64,000 nt of DNA from Phycisphaeraceae bacterium (GTDB lineage Bacteria; Planctomycetota; Phycisphaerae; Phycisphaerales; UBA1924). Location of the stretch: positions 124,001-188,000 of the forward strand of contig JAHBXC010000001.1 in the NCBI GenBank assembly GCA_019636675.1. Reading direction: 5' to 3'. The first letter of the stretch is position 1. Each line of letters opens with the position of its first letter. A program made the position numbers and the translations under genes. Below, in pieces: positions 42,335-53,596 of the stretch. The notes beneath the pieces were generated by a model. The model did no database searches and was not told the DNA's origin. It was given only the letters and a program-made list of their open reading frames with translations.

Positions 42335-43498
42335 TTATCGGCCAGCCCGCCCACCCACTGCAGTCCCAAAGGCGTTTCCTGCGCGAAGATCCCGATCCCC
42401 GGCGAGGTGGGCCTCCCGCTGTACGCCGTCGTGCCGAACGCCGTCGACGGCGCGAAGGAACCCCACCCGCCAGTGCCACCGCTTGAGCGCCAGGTGCTGC
42501 TCGTAGAGCGCGTTCATCAGGAAGCCCGGCTGTCGGCCGTCGATCGCGCCCGAAGGCAGCGTCGCCGTCCGCTCGAACGACGCGCGCAGACGATCGGCCA
42601 GCGCCCGGTCACGCTCGACGCTGTCGCGGCAGAAGGCTGCCTCGGCTTCGGTGGTGATGTCACGCCCGAAGACCTCGCGCGCAAACAGGGGTCGCGTCTG
42701 CGCCACCCCCCAGGCGGTGCGTCCGAGGACCTCTTCGCGAGCGAGGTAGCCGCGCGGCTCGTACCGATGATCGTGCAGCGCGACGGCGCCGGGCCGATAC
42801 AGCACCGGCATGCCCCGCTCGCGCTGGAGCCGGTGCGCGAGTTCGAGATCCTCGTAGTAGATCGGGTCGGGAAAGACCGTGTACCCCCCGGCGTCGAGTG
42901 CCGCGTCGCGCGGCATCGAGAGGTTCATGTTCCACGCGTGCCGGAAGCCCCAGTCGTGGTCTGCGTCGTGCAGGTGGGGAGACGCGAGCATCCGGTCGTA
43001 GAAGAAGACCATCGAGGTCTCGCGGATCATGCGGTCGAAGAGCCGGTCGGGCTCGTGGACGACCCATGGCGTCGCGCCGAGGACCATCGCGCCGCCGCGG
43101 GGGAGCGCTTCTTCCTGCGCGCGCAGGTGCGCCTCGACGAAGCCGGGCTCGGGGAGGATGTCATCGTTGATGGACAGCACGAAGCGTCCGCGCGCCGCGC
43201 CGAGGAGTTCGTTCTTGGCGTGCGCGATGCCGCGGGCCGGGCAGCGGATCAGGCGCAGGGCAAAGGGCGTCTCGGTCGCGAGGCGGGTGACGAGCCGGTC
43301 GGATTCCGCGTCCTCGCCGTCGAGGGCGACGAGGACCTCGAAGCGGTCGGGCGGGAGGGTCTGCGTCGCGAACGCGCGCAGGCACGAGCCGAGTTTGCCG
43401 GTTCGTTCGCGGGTAGGCAGGATGACGCTGATCGCTGGGTCCAAGCCGGGCTTATCGGCCCGCGAGCAAGCCCCTCGTGAGCGCAGCGTGCCCGACAA
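42335..43498 (-). CDS. GT2-family glycosyltransferase
   Basis: About 387 residues as the longest frame. A GT-A fold is clear: ISVILPTRERTGKLGSCLRAFATQ, VLVALDGEDAESDRLV, ARGIAHAKNELLGAARGRFVLSINDDILPEPGF (DxD-like DDD), and the acceptor helix YYEDLELAHRLQRERGMPVLY with the ED motif of GT2. The start is uncertain: the only start codons here are TTG (43498, inside the tRNA-Met terminator region) and TTG 43444, the latter being the better fit to the domain start. First gene of the five-gene cluster. Confidence 0.8.
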   Translation of the reverse strand: MSGTLRSRGACSRADKPGLDPAISVILPTRERTGKLGSCLRAFATQTLPPDRFEVLVALDGEDAESDRLVTRLATETPFALRLIRCPARGIAHAKNELLGAARGRFVLSINDDILPEPGFVEAHLRAQEEALPRGGAMVLGATPWVVHEPDRLFDRMIRETSMVFFYDRMLASPHLHDADHDWGFRHAWNMNLSMPRDAALDAGGYTVFPDPIYYEDLELAHRLQRERGMPVLYRPGAVALHDHRYEPRGYLAREEVLGRTAWGVAQTRPLFAREVFGRDITTEAEAAFCRDSVERDRALADRLRASFERTATLPSGAIDGRQPGFLMNALYEQHLALKRWHWRVGFLRAVDGVRHDGVQREAHLAGDRDLRAGNAFGTAVGGRAGR

Positions 43499-43527
43499 AA
43501 CGCGAAAGCCCCGCGTGGAGCGGGGCT
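43498..43527 (-). terminator. Intrinsic terminator of tRNA-Met
   Basis: On the minus strand AGCCCCGC-TCCAC-GCGGGGCT is followed by TTCGCGTTTTG, just after the tRNA. It overlaps the longest frame of the GT2 gene, which argues for the later start of that gene. Confidence 0.8.
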
Positions 43528-43541
43528 GGGCGGGGACGAAG

Positions 43542-43616
<75 letters not shown>

Positions 43617-43723
43617 TCGGACGCGATGGGCGGAACACAGCCCGACGCGCCGGTCCGGACTGTATCCGCGAGCCCGGGAGGGTCAACGCCCGGCCCGCCA
43701 GCGGGGGTTCCGAGTCGCGGTCG

Positions 43724-44293
43724 CTACTTCCTGAGCCCGCCCGTGAGCGCACCCGGCAGGCCCGCCGCGCGGCGCTCGAAGCCCCCTCCGTGCGGCTGCT
43801 CGACCCGCTCGATGGTCACGAACGCGCGGGGCGCCGCCTCGCTGAGGCGCTGCAGCAGCTCGCGCACCCCTCGACGGCGCACGACCAGGAACACGACGTC
43901 CACCGGGCCGTCGCGCCCGTAGCCGGTGAGTTTCGTGGCGCGATAACCCTCTTCTCGCAGCGTGCGCGCGAGGTCGGTGTCTGCCTCGGGGTTGATCACG
44001 CGCACCGCGCGGTAGCCGAAGGCCAGCTTGTCCTCGATGGTCATCCCGATCAGCGTGCCCGTCGCGAACCCGCCGGCGTAGGCGATGATCGCGAAGGGGT
44101 TGGGCAGGTGCAGCAGCGCCTCGCGCACCGCGAGCACCCAGATGGTGACCTCGACCACGCCCAGGCAGGCGGCGGCGTAACGCTTGCCCTGCACGACCAG
44201 CATCACGCGCATCGTTCCCACGGACACATCGCACACTCGCGCAGCGAAGATCAGCAGCGGGATGTACCAGGGCATGTCGTGCACGAGGGCCAA
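43724..44293 (-). CDS. DUF2179 / UPF0316 membrane protein
   Basis: 189 residues. Three N-terminal helices (IPLLIFAARVCDVSVGTMRVMLV, CLGVVEVTIWVLAVREAL, AIIAYAGGFATGTLIGM), then a soluble DUF2179 domain (YRAVRVINPEADTDLARTLREEG, VDVVFLVVRRRGVRELLQRL). GTMR is the conserved membrane motif of UPF0316. Its role is unknown; DUF2179 domains resemble nucleotide-binding modules. It begins 24 nt after pyrG on the same strand. Confidence 0.85.
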   Translation of the reverse strand: MALVHDMPWYIPLLIFAARVCDVSVGTMRVMLVVQGKRYAAACLGVVEVTIWVLAVREALLHLPNPFAIIAYAGGFATGTLIGMTIEDKLAFGYRAVRVINPEADTDLARTLREEGYRATKLTGYGRDGPVDVVFLVVRRRGVRELLQRLSEAAPRAFVTIERVEQPHGGGFERRAAGLPGALTGGLRK

Positions 44294-44317
44294 CGCTAGG
44301 GCGTTCCGGCGCGCGAA

Positions 44318-46246
44318 TCAGGCGTGGAGCGTGGCCCGATCGCCGCGCGAGACGTGGACCTCGCCGGCAGGTCGGCCCTCGTCGTCGCGGTCGTCGGGGA
44401 ACGCCCAGCGACCGACATCGGCCGAGGGTTCGCGCCGGCGGATCGCCGCGGCCAGCAGCCCCATGAACATGGGCTGGGGGCGCAGCGGGCGCCCCGTCAG
44501 CTCCGGGTGGAACTGCGCGCCGACGAAGTACGGGTGCGACGGGGCTCCGTCGTGCTTCGCGCGCCGGGGCAACTCGAGGAACTGCATGATCGGGTGCTTC
44601 GGGTGACGCCCGCTGAACACCATGCCGGCGCCCTCGAGACGCTCGATGTACGCCGGTTCGACCTCGTAGCGGTGCCGGAAACGCTCGCGCACCGAGGTCG
44701 AGCCGTACAGGTGCGCCGCGAGCGAGCCGGGGGTCAGCTGCACGTCCTGCCCGCCCAGGCGCATCGTGCCGCCCAGGAGTTCGATCTTCTTCTGGTCGGG
44801 CAGCTCGCTGATGACCGGGTGCGGCGTGGCGGGGTCGAACTCGGTGCTGTTGGCGCCCTCGAGCCCAAGGACATGGCGCGCGAACTCGATGACCGCCACC
44901 TGGAAGCCAAGACAGATGCCCAGGTACGGGATGGCGTTCTCGCGGCAGTGCTTCACGCACGCGATCTTGCCCTCGACGCCGCGTGCCCCGAAGCCGCCGG
45001 GCACGATGACCGCGTCGAGGTTGTCGAGGGTCTTGCTCGCGTTGGCGTGATTGATGTCCTCGGACTCGATCCACACCAGCTCGGCCTTGGAGTCGAGGTG
45101 GGCCGCGCAGTGCTCGAGCGCCTTGTCGATCGAGGCGTAGGCGTCGCGCAGACTGGCGTACTTCCCGGCGAGCCCGACGCGCAGCTGGCGTTTGCGAGGG
45201 CGCAGCAGCGCGTTGGTGAACTTGCTCCACTGCCCGCGCGCCTCGTCCTCGTGGACCGAGTCGACCCGGTCGTGCAGGCCCATGATGCTCAGGACCTCCC
45301 GGTCGAGCCCGGACCGGCGCATCGCGTCGGGGATCGTGTAAATGCTCGGGCGGTCGTGCATGCTGAACATGCGCTTGAGGGGCACATTCGAGAACATCGC
45401 GATCTTCTGCATCACCGAGTGAGACGCCGGGTTGCTCGCGCGGCACGCGATGATGTGGGGCTGGATGCCCGCCTCGAGCAGGCGCTTGATGCCCAGCTGG
45501 GCGGCCTTGCTCTTCTGCTCGCCCAGCGCCGGGGGCTCGATGACATAGGTCAGCGCGACGAAACAGGTCGACCCCTCGCCCTCCTCGAAGGCCAGCTCGC
45601 GGAGCGCCTCGATGTAGTGCGCGTTCTCGTAGTCGCCCACCGTACCGCCGACCTCGACGAACACGATGTCGGCCGGCTTCTCGCCGTCGCCGTACATCGC
45701 CAGCTCTCGCAGGGTCCGCTTCACCTCGCCGGTGACATGGGGGATGAACTGGACATCGCGCCCGAGGTACCCGCCCCGCCGTTCGCGCTCCAGGATCTCG
45801 CTGAACACGCGACCGGCCGTGATGAAGTTCCGGCGCGTCAGGTTCTGGTCGAGCATGCGCTCGTAGGTGCCCAGGTCCATATCGCACTCGGTGCCGTCGT
45901 CGAGGACGAAGACCTCGCCGTGGCGGAACGGGTTGAGCGTGCCCGAGTCGATGTTGAGGTAACCCTCCATCTTGATGGGGGCGACGACGAGGCCCTTGTC
46001 CTTGAAGAGCTTGGCGAGGCTGCTCGCGAAAATGCCCTTGCCCAGTCCGGACATGACCGTCCCGAGGACGACGACGTACTTCGTCCGTCCCTTGCGGTAG
46101 CCGTCGGGTATGGGGCTGTAGAACTCGCTGGCGGCGGCGTCGCGTGTCGAGGCAAGCAGATCAGCGCTGTCGGGGGCGCCGGTGGGACCCAGGGGGCCTT
46201 CGTCCGGTCGCCGCCGCTCATGGCCGGCAGGGTTCATGTCAGGCAT
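44318..46246 (-). CDS. pyrG: CTP synthase, sequence-divergent form with N-terminal extension
   Basis: 642 residues. The N-terminal ~45 residues are an extra, non-conserved extension. The synthetase domain has KYVVVLGTVMSGLGKGIFASSLAKL where most bacteria have TGGVVSSLGKG, KMEGYLNIDSGTLNP for KxDPYxNxDPGTMSP, and DDGTECDMDLGTYER. The catalytic Glu loop EVGGTVGDYEN is intact. The glutaminase domain has GICLGFQ (nucleophile Cys) and AQFHPEL (catalytic His, Glu). It should make CTP from UTP. TACACT lies 6 nt before ATG 46246, fitting a leaderless mRNA. Confidence 0.9.
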   Translation of the reverse strand: MPDMNPAGHERRRPDEGPLGPTGAPDSADLLASTRDAAASEFYSPIPDGYRKGRTKYVVVLGTVMSGLGKGIFASSLAKLFKDKGLVVAPIKMEGYLNIDSGTLNPFRHGEVFVLDDGTECDMDLGTYERMLDQNLTRRNFITAGRVFSEILERERRGGYLGRDVQFIPHVTGEVKRTLRELAMYGDGEKPADIVFVEVGGTVGDYENAHYIEALRELAFEEGEGSTCFVALTYVIEPPALGEQKSKAAQLGIKRLLEAGIQPHIIACRASNPASHSVMQKIAMFSNVPLKRMFSMHDRPSIYTIPDAMRRSGLDREVLSIMGLHDRVDSVHEDEARGQWSKFTNALLRPRKRQLRVGLAGKYASLRDAYASIDKALEHCAAHLDSKAELVWIESEDINHANASKTLDNLDAVIVPGGFGARGVEGKIACVKHCRENAIPYLGICLGFQVAVIEFARHVLGLEGANSTEFDPATPHPVISELPDQKKIELLGGTMRLGGQDVQLTPGSLAAHLYGSTSVRERFRHRYEVEPAYIERLEGAGMVFSGRHPKHPIMQFLELPRRAKHDGAPSHPYFVGAQFHPELTGRPLRPQPMFMGLLAAAIRRREPSADVGRWAFPDDRDDEGRPAGEVHVSRGDRATLHA

Positions 46247-46292
46247 GGACCAAGTGTAGTGCGACCATCGGCGCGAACACAAGCCGAGGGCG

Positions 46293-46323
46293 TTGCAACA
46301 ACCCCGTAAAGGTTTGGTACATT
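46293..46323 (+). promoter_or_regulatory. Candidate promoter of the M1 aminopeptidase gene
   Basis: TTGCAA (46293-46298) and TACATT (46318-46323) with a 19-nt spacer, about 70 nt before the start. The spacer is long, so this is only a candidate. Confidence 0.35.
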
Positions 46324-46393
46324 CCCGGTCCTCCCGCCGCGCCGACCGTCCAGGGTCCGCGGTTCACTCGCGTCCAGATTCGCGGAGCCTCCC

Positions 46394-49099
46394 ATGCGTG
46401 CGTTCTCGAAGCGTTATCCCCACGCCGCCAGGATCCTGCTGGCGGCCGGCCTGCCCGTCGCCCTCTTCGCCGCGGGCGTCAGCAGCGCCGGCGAGCGGTC
46501 CTTCTCCCATGAACTCCACGAGCACCTCGGGCACACCTGCCAGCACTTCAAGACCGACCGCTACCTCTGGGCCGCCGGCGCCGCCGAGATGGCCGACCTG
46601 CGTTTCGACGGCGCGACCGGGCAGGACATCCGCAACTTCCCCCCCGACCGGCTCGCAGACCACAAGCGGATGGTCCTGCGCATCGACATCCCCGACATGA
46701 ACTCCCCTCGCTTCGAGGCGGTGCAGACCCTCACCTTCGCCCCGATCTCGAAGCCCCTCACGACGCTCACCCTCAACGCCGTCGAGCTGGACATCCAGAA
46801 GGTCGAGCTCAACGGGGCTCGTCTCACCCACTCCTACGACGGCGAGCGCCTGGTCGTCACCTTCGATCCGCCCCTGCCCCCCGGCAAGGACGCAAGCATC
46901 GTCACGACCTATTCCTGCACCTCCCCGGTCGACGGGCTCTTCTGGCTCACCGAGGACAACGGCATGGAGGGGCGACCCGCCCAGATCCACACCCAGGGCC
47001 AGCCCGAGAGCAACCGGTTCTGGTTCCCCTCCCACGATTTCCCAAACGTGCGCCTCGCCACCGAGCTCGTGGTCACCGTCCCCGACGGCTACCTCGTCAG
47101 CAGCAACGGCGAGCTGCGCTCCGAGAGCGTGCGCGACCGCCGCCGCACATTCCACTGGGCCCTCGACAAACCCCACCCCAACTACCTCGTCTCGCTGATC
47201 GTCGGCAAGTTTGACGTCGTCGATGTCGCCCGACCCGGCGATCGCATCTCCATGCCCGTCTATGTGCCCCCGGGCGAGGGCCACAAAGTCCGCGGGACCT
47301 ACGGGAACACCTCGCGGATGCTCGAGACCTATGAGCGCGTGCTCGACACCCCCTACCCCTGGCCCCGCTACGCCCAGCTCGTCGTCTGGAACTTCGGCGC
47401 CGGCGGCATGGAGAACACCTCCGCGACGACGATGTACGACACCGCCAACTTCGACGAGATCGCGCTCGAAGACGCCGACCTCGATCCGCTCATCTCCCAC
47501 GAGTTGATCCACCAGTGGTTCGGCGACTACCTGACCTGTAATTCGTGGGAGCACCTCTGGCTCAACGAGGGCTTCGCGGTCTTCTTCGAGTCCATCTGGT
47601 TCGAGGACCGCGACGGCTACGACGCCGGCTATCTCTACGACACATGGATCAATGTCCGCTCCGCCGCCGGGCGCGACAAGGTCCCCGCGAAGGACCCGCT
47701 CGCCACGCCGGGCATGGTCTCGAACCTCTACGCGGACCCGATCGACAACTTCCGCAAGGCGGCGAACCCGTACCCCAAGGGCGCGTCGGTCCTGCACATG
47801 CTCCGGATGAAGCTGGGCGACGAGGCGTTCTTCGGCGCGCTGCGCGCGTATGTCGCCGAGCACCGGCTCGGCACGGTCCGCACCCACAACCTCATGGAGC
47901 ACCTCGAGAAGGCGTCGGGCCTCTCCCTCGAGCACTTCTTCGAGCAGTGGACGCGCCGCCCGGGCACGCCCGACGTCACCACCACCGCCTCGTGGGACGA
48001 GTCGTCCAAGTCGCTGCGGATCGTCGTCGAGCAGACCCAGGCGATCTCGCCCGAGGTCCCCGCGTTCGCGTTCGACCTGCCGATCCGCATCCACGACGGC
48101 CAGAAGTGGACGGAGATCGTCATCCCCGTCACCGGCAAACGCCACGAGACGCGCGTCCCCCTGGCGCGCGACCCCAAGATGGTCTGCGTCGACCCGGACC
48201 TGCACGTGCTGATGACGCCGAAGATGGTGCAGCCGCGCGCGAGGATCATCGCCCAGCTGCGCGAGGGCCCGACGATCGCGTCGCGCCTCGACGCCGTGAC
48301 GGCGCTGCGAGATCATCCCGGACGCGACACGGTCGACGCACTGCGCTCGACCGTCCGCGCCACCACCGAGCACTACGCCCTGCGTCAGCGCGCCGCCGAG
48401 ACGCTGGGCCGGCTCAATCACTCCGACGAGCTGCTCACCCTGCTGCGCGAGGGCATCGACAACCCGCGTGTCCGGCGCTCCGCGGTGAACGCGCTCGTCG
48501 AGACGCGCGACAAGCGCGCGCTCCCCGCGCTCGAACGCCTCGCGGCCAACGACCGCTCCTACGCAGTGCGCGCCGCTTCCATCGAAGGGATCGGGCGCCT
48601 GGGCGACTCGTCGCACACCCCCCTCGTGCTCTCGTTCCTCGACACGCCCAGCCAGCACGACCAGATCCGCCAGGCGACAATCAGCGCGCTCGCCTCGCTC
48701 GACGCGCCCGAGGGCCTCGACGCGGCGATCCGCCACATCGGCCCGGGCGACATGCAGCGCGTGCGCGCCGGCGCCCTCAGCGCCATCGCGCGTCTCGCGA
48801 AGCACGACCGCGAACGGGCGTTCGACGCCGTCGCGCCCCTCGTCTACGACAGCGTGGAGCGGGTGCGCATGGCCGCGGCTTCGGCGCTGATCGGCATCGA
48901 GGACGAGCGCGGCGTCGAACTGTTCCAGCGGGCCGCGAGCAACCACCCCAGCCCGACCTTCCGACGCAGCGCAGGGCAGTGGGCCGACAGGTTGTCCGGT
49001 CGTCTCTCGGGCGATCGACTGGAATCGCTGCAGGAGACCGTCGGGCGTCTGCGCCGCGAGATCAGCGACCTGCAGAAAGCGGTCGACGCGAAGCGCTGA
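46394..49099 (+). CDS. Secreted M1-family zinc aminopeptidase with C-terminal HEAT-like repeats
   Basis: 901 residues. Signal peptide (to about residue 32), N-terminal beta saddle domain, then the gluzincin core: GGMENTSATT (GxMEN exopeptidase motif) and HELIHQWFGDY with EHLWLNEGF (HExxH-18-E). The ARM-like region continues as roughly six HEAT-like repeats (residues 630-850; e.g. LRQRAAETLGRL, VRRSAVNALVETRD) and a short coiled coil (LQETVGRLRREISDLQKAV). It cuts N-terminal residues from peptides outside the cytoplasm. The added repeats suggest a partner protein. Confidence 0.9.
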   Translation: MRAFSKRYPHAARILLAAGLPVALFAAGVSSAGERSFSHELHEHLGHTCQHFKTDRYLWAAGAAEMADLRFDGATGQDIRNFPPDRLADHKRMVLRIDIPDMNSPRFEAVQTLTFAPISKPLTTLTLNAVELDIQKVELNGARLTHSYDGERLVVTFDPPLPPGKDASIVTTYSCTSPVDGLFWLTEDNGMEGRPAQIHTQGQPESNRFWFPSHDFPNVRLATELVVTVPDGYLVSSNGELRSESVRDRRRTFHWALDKPHPNYLVSLIVGKFDVVDVARPGDRISMPVYVPPGEGHKVRGTYGNTSRMLETYERVLDTPYPWPRYAQLVVWNFGAGGMENTSATTMYDTANFDEIALEDADLDPLISHELIHQWFGDYLTCNSWEHLWLNEGFAVFFESIWFEDRDGYDAGYLYDTWINVRSAAGRDKVPAKDPLATPGMVSNLYADPIDNFRKAANPYPKGASVLHMLRMKLGDEAFFGALRAYVAEHRLGTVRTHNLMEHLEKASGLSLEHFFEQWTRRPGTPDVTTTASWDESSKSLRIVVEQTQAISPEVPAFAFDLPIRIHDGQKWTEIVIPVTGKRHETRVPLARDPKMVCVDPDLHVLMTPKMVQPRARIIAQLREGPTIASRLDAVTALRDHPGRDTVDALRSTVRATTEHYALRQRAAETLGRLNHSDELLTLLREGIDNPRVRRSAVNALVETRDKRALPALERLAANDRSYAVRAASIEGIGRLGDSSHTPLVLSFLDTPSQHDQIRQATISALASLDAPEGLDAAIRHIGPGDMQRVRAGALSAIARLAKHDRERAFDAVAPLVYDSVERVRMAAASALIGIEDERGVELFQRAASNHPSPTFRRSAGQWADRLSGRLSGDRLESLQETVGRLRREISDLQKAVDAKR

Positions 49100-49127
49100 C
49101 CGGTCGTTCGGAATCCTGAGCACACCA

Positions 49128-49152
49128 GAGGGCGGGCCGCCGGCTCGCCCTC
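49128..49152. terminator. Hairpin between convergent aminopeptidase and typA
   Basis: GAGGGCG/CGCCCTC stem, 11-nt loop with an internal GGCC. T tracts are weak on both strands (GTTCG), so it may serve both genes poorly. Confidence 0.45.
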
Positions 49153-49165
49153 GTTCGTGCGCGCG

Positions 49166-51037
<1,872 letters not shown>

Positions 51038-51194
51038 GTGCGAAGGTTCCCCCCGGGACGGGGCGAGGCGAGTACGGTCGGCGTCCGGGCGGAGCGACGG
51101 AGCCCCGGGCAAGGACAGCGGTTCATGGGTGCGTCATTCGTTCCCGGCGCGGTTGGGGGCGCGCCGGCGTGGCTGACCGAATGGTAGGCCGCTT

Positions 51195-52820
51195 TCAGCG
51201 CGACGCTTTCGGGGCCGCGGCCCCCTCGTCCAGCAGCACGGTGATCTCGGCTCGCATCACGCCGCCCTCGACGCCCAGCTCCCTCCACCGGACCTCTCGC
51301 ACGGCGCGGAGCCCCGCCAGCGCAGGCAGCGTTGTCACGCCCGTTCGCTCCAGCGTCTCCACAAGCCGGGACGGTCGGGCGACTGCGAACGCGCGGGCGG
51401 AGGACGCCCCGCGACGGCCCTCGCCCGGTTGGCCGTCCGAGAAACGCCCAGGCGCCCCCGGCGCCCCCGACGCGCCATCGCAGGCGCCCACACCCTGCCC
51501 CTCGAGGGCAGCAGTCGAAAGACGCGCCGTCGCGTCGTCGAACAGCCCCGGATCGGTCGTCATCATCCACCACCCCGGCGTGGGCGTTCGCACGCCCACC
51601 GGCGCCGCCGGCTCACTCGCGCTCGACGCTCGGTAGACCCAGGACAGCGATACCCCGGATTCTTCAACGCTCCGCACCGCCGAGGGCAGGACGCCGGAGA
51701 AGTTCCTCGGGCGCACGCCGAAGGATTCGAGCATCGTGTCCATCGCGGTGTCGCCCAGAACCGCGCCGCGCTCGAGGTCGAGCAGTTCGACCACCGCGAG
51801 CAGCGCCACGCCGCCGGTCTCCGTCGGCATCAGCATCGCGACTTCGCGCCCGCTCAGCACGCCTTCCGCGTCGGCGGCGTCGGGGGCCAGCATCCCGCGA
51901 GGGAACAGCGGCTCGACCAGCGAGGCGGCCTCCGAAAGCGCCGACCCGCCCGAATCGAAGATCGCGACGATCGCGTCGCGCGCGATCGAGGACACGGCAC
52001 GCTCGTTCCAGCCCCTCAGCAACCGCGCCTTCGTTCCGACCGGGTCGGCGTCGGGGCTCGACGTGCGGACGGAAACGGAAATCTCCTCGCCGCGAACCGT
52101 CGCGCCCATCGACACCCACGCGTTCTCACGCTTGGGAAGACGGGCGATCATGGCCGCGTCGGCGTCCGGGTTCTCGGCCAGAAACTCGGTCACGAAGCGA
52201 TGCGATGGCGCCCCCTCGACGCGCCGCCCCCCCCGGACCGCGCGCTCGAACAGCGCCGATCCCGAAGGCGCCAGGATCAGCCTCGCGATGCCGGGACAAT
52301 CCGCGCACGGACGCGTGAAGGTGAGGTCCAGCGCGCCTCGCTCCACGGTGTAGAGCGTCTGCCCCGCGACGATCGTCCGCGGCGAGACCTTCAGCTGCTT
52401 GCGAAGCAGCCACTCGGTCCGCGACGAGACATCGGTCCAGAGCGTCCAGTCGGCAACTCCCCCGGCCGGGGTTCGGGCCGCGAGGATCACCCGGTCGCCC
52501 AGCACGGCGTCGAACGCCGCGAGGGCATCGAGCCCGATCGCGTCGCTCAGAGCGCCCCAGCGAGCCCGCACCTCGTCGAACGCCGGGTCGACCATCGCTC
52601 CCGACGCGAGCGCGCCGGCGTCGGTCGCCCGGAGTCTGGAGAGCCCGCGGACCACGATCGCCACGTCGATGTCGTCGGGCAGCTGCGCGAGTTCGTCTCG
52701 GAGCGAGAGCCGACGGGCCTCGCGTTCTTCGCCGGAGGTATCGGCGCGAGCCACCCCCGGCGCCGCGACGAGGATCGCCGCGAACGCGATCAGAATGAGC
52801 CGAACGACACGCACGCTCAC
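51195..52820 (-). CDS. Secreted protein of unknown function downstream of ECF sigma/anti-sigma
   Basis: 541 residues; not recognised. Signal peptide (LILIAFAAILVAAPGVARA), then a mostly beta/alpha-rich protein with LPDDIDVAIVVRGLSRLR and FDAVLGDRVILAART at the start, resembling planctomycete proteins of the DUF3352 type, though I cannot be sure. GTG 52820 overlaps the anti-sigma stop by 4 nt. Its expression with the sigma operon suggests a substrate or sensor role. Confidence 0.65.
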   Translation of the reverse strand: MSVRVVRLILIAFAAILVAAPGVARADTSGEEREARRLSLRDELAQLPDDIDVAIVVRGLSRLRATDAGALASGAMVDPAFDEVRARWGALSDAIGLDALAAFDAVLGDRVILAARTPAGGVADWTLWTDVSSRTEWLLRKQLKVSPRTIVAGQTLYTVERGALDLTFTRPCADCPGIARLILAPSGSALFERAVRGGRRVEGAPSHRFVTEFLAENPDADAAMIARLPKRENAWVSMGATVRGEEISVSVRTSSPDADPVGTKARLLRGWNERAVSSIARDAIVAIFDSGGSALSEAASLVEPLFPRGMLAPDAADAEGVLSGREVAMLMPTETGGVALLAVVELLDLERGAVLGDTAMDTMLESFGVRPRNFSGVLPSAVRSVEESGVSLSWVYRASSASEPAAPVGVRTPTPGWWMMTTDPGLFDDATARLSTAALEGQGVGACDGASGAPGAPGRFSDGQPGEGRRGASSARAFAVARPSRLVETLERTGVTTLPALAGLRAVREVRWRELGVEGGVMRAEITVLLDEGAAAPKASR

Positions 52821-53596
52821 CTCGGTCGGAAGGTCACCACGGTGGATCCGCCTTCGCCCGGCTCGTCGCCGGGAACGAGACGGAGGATGATCAGGTCGCC
52901 CTCGGAGCGTGACGCCACGCCGAAGCCCGTCGCGGCCATGCCGCGCGTGCGTCGAGACGACTGGCCCGCGTCCACCGGCTTGAACGAGACGGCGTACAGA
53001 TCTGCGCACGCCTCGGGATCGGGGACTCCCGGCTTGAAGGACGCGAGCCCCGCGACGCTCTGCGCCGAGCGCGATGGAGCGAATCGGGTCGCCTCGTTCC
53101 GCAGCGAGATCATCGCCGCCTGCGCGCTCTCGCGCGTCAGCGAGGTCGCCTCGCCGCTGGAGCGCACCAGGTCGGTCACCGGCGCAGGCGCCGGGTTCCA
53201 GATCTGGGCGTCGGGTGTCGCGCGCCGGTGCATCAGCGTCCCGCCCAGCGCCAGCAGCAGCGCCGCCACGAGACCCGCTCGACCGATGCGCACGCCCCAG
53301 ACATCGCGGTCGCGAAGCCACGGACGCTGGCGATCGACGGCGGAGAGGATCTGATCGGCGAGGTCGGGCGCCGGGTCGAGATCCTTCAGGCCCTCGAGCG
53401 CACGCCGGGTCGCGGCGAACTCGCGCGCCTTCTTGGGTGAAGTGCGCAGGCCCTTGAAGAGCGACGAAGAATCGTCGACAGAGAGTTCCTTATCGAAGAA
53501 CGCGTTGAGCAGCGCGTCGAGGCGCGCCTCGTCGGACTGCGCGCCCCTCGCGGGACCATCGGGCGTGCCGTTCTGGTTCGATCCCACCTGCGTCAC
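52817..53596 (-). CDS. Putative membrane-bound anti-sigma factor
   Basis: 259 residues. The N-terminal ~85 residues are helical and soluble (RLDALLNAFFDKELSVDDSSSL...ATRRALEGLKDL), as in anti-sigma domains but without the HxxxCxxC zinc motif. One membrane helix (GLVAALLLALGGTLM) follows, then a ~140-residue domain likely outside. GTG 53596 overlaps the sigma stop (GTGA), so coupling supports a direct sigma partner. Confidence 0.7.
   Translation of the reverse strand: MTQVGSNQNGTPDGPARGAQSDEARLDALLNAFFDKELSVDDSSSLFKGLRTSPKKAREFAATRRALEGLKDLDPAPDLADQILSAVDRQRPWLRDRDVWGVRIGRAGLVAALLLALGGTLMHRRATPDAQIWNPAPAPVTDLVRSSGEATSLTRESAQAAMISLRNEATRFAPSRSAQSVAGLASFKPGVPDPEACADLYAVSFKPVDAGQSSRRTRGMAATGFGVASRSEGDLIILRLVPGDEPGEGGSTVVTFRPR

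Noticed and set aside
46364..49123. 919-codon open frame antisense to the M1 aminopeptidase
   Set aside because: No family motifs; it arises from GC-rich third positions of the real gene. Similar large antisense frames opposite pyrG (43683-45887, 44324-46309), typA and the DnaA gene were rejected for the same reason.
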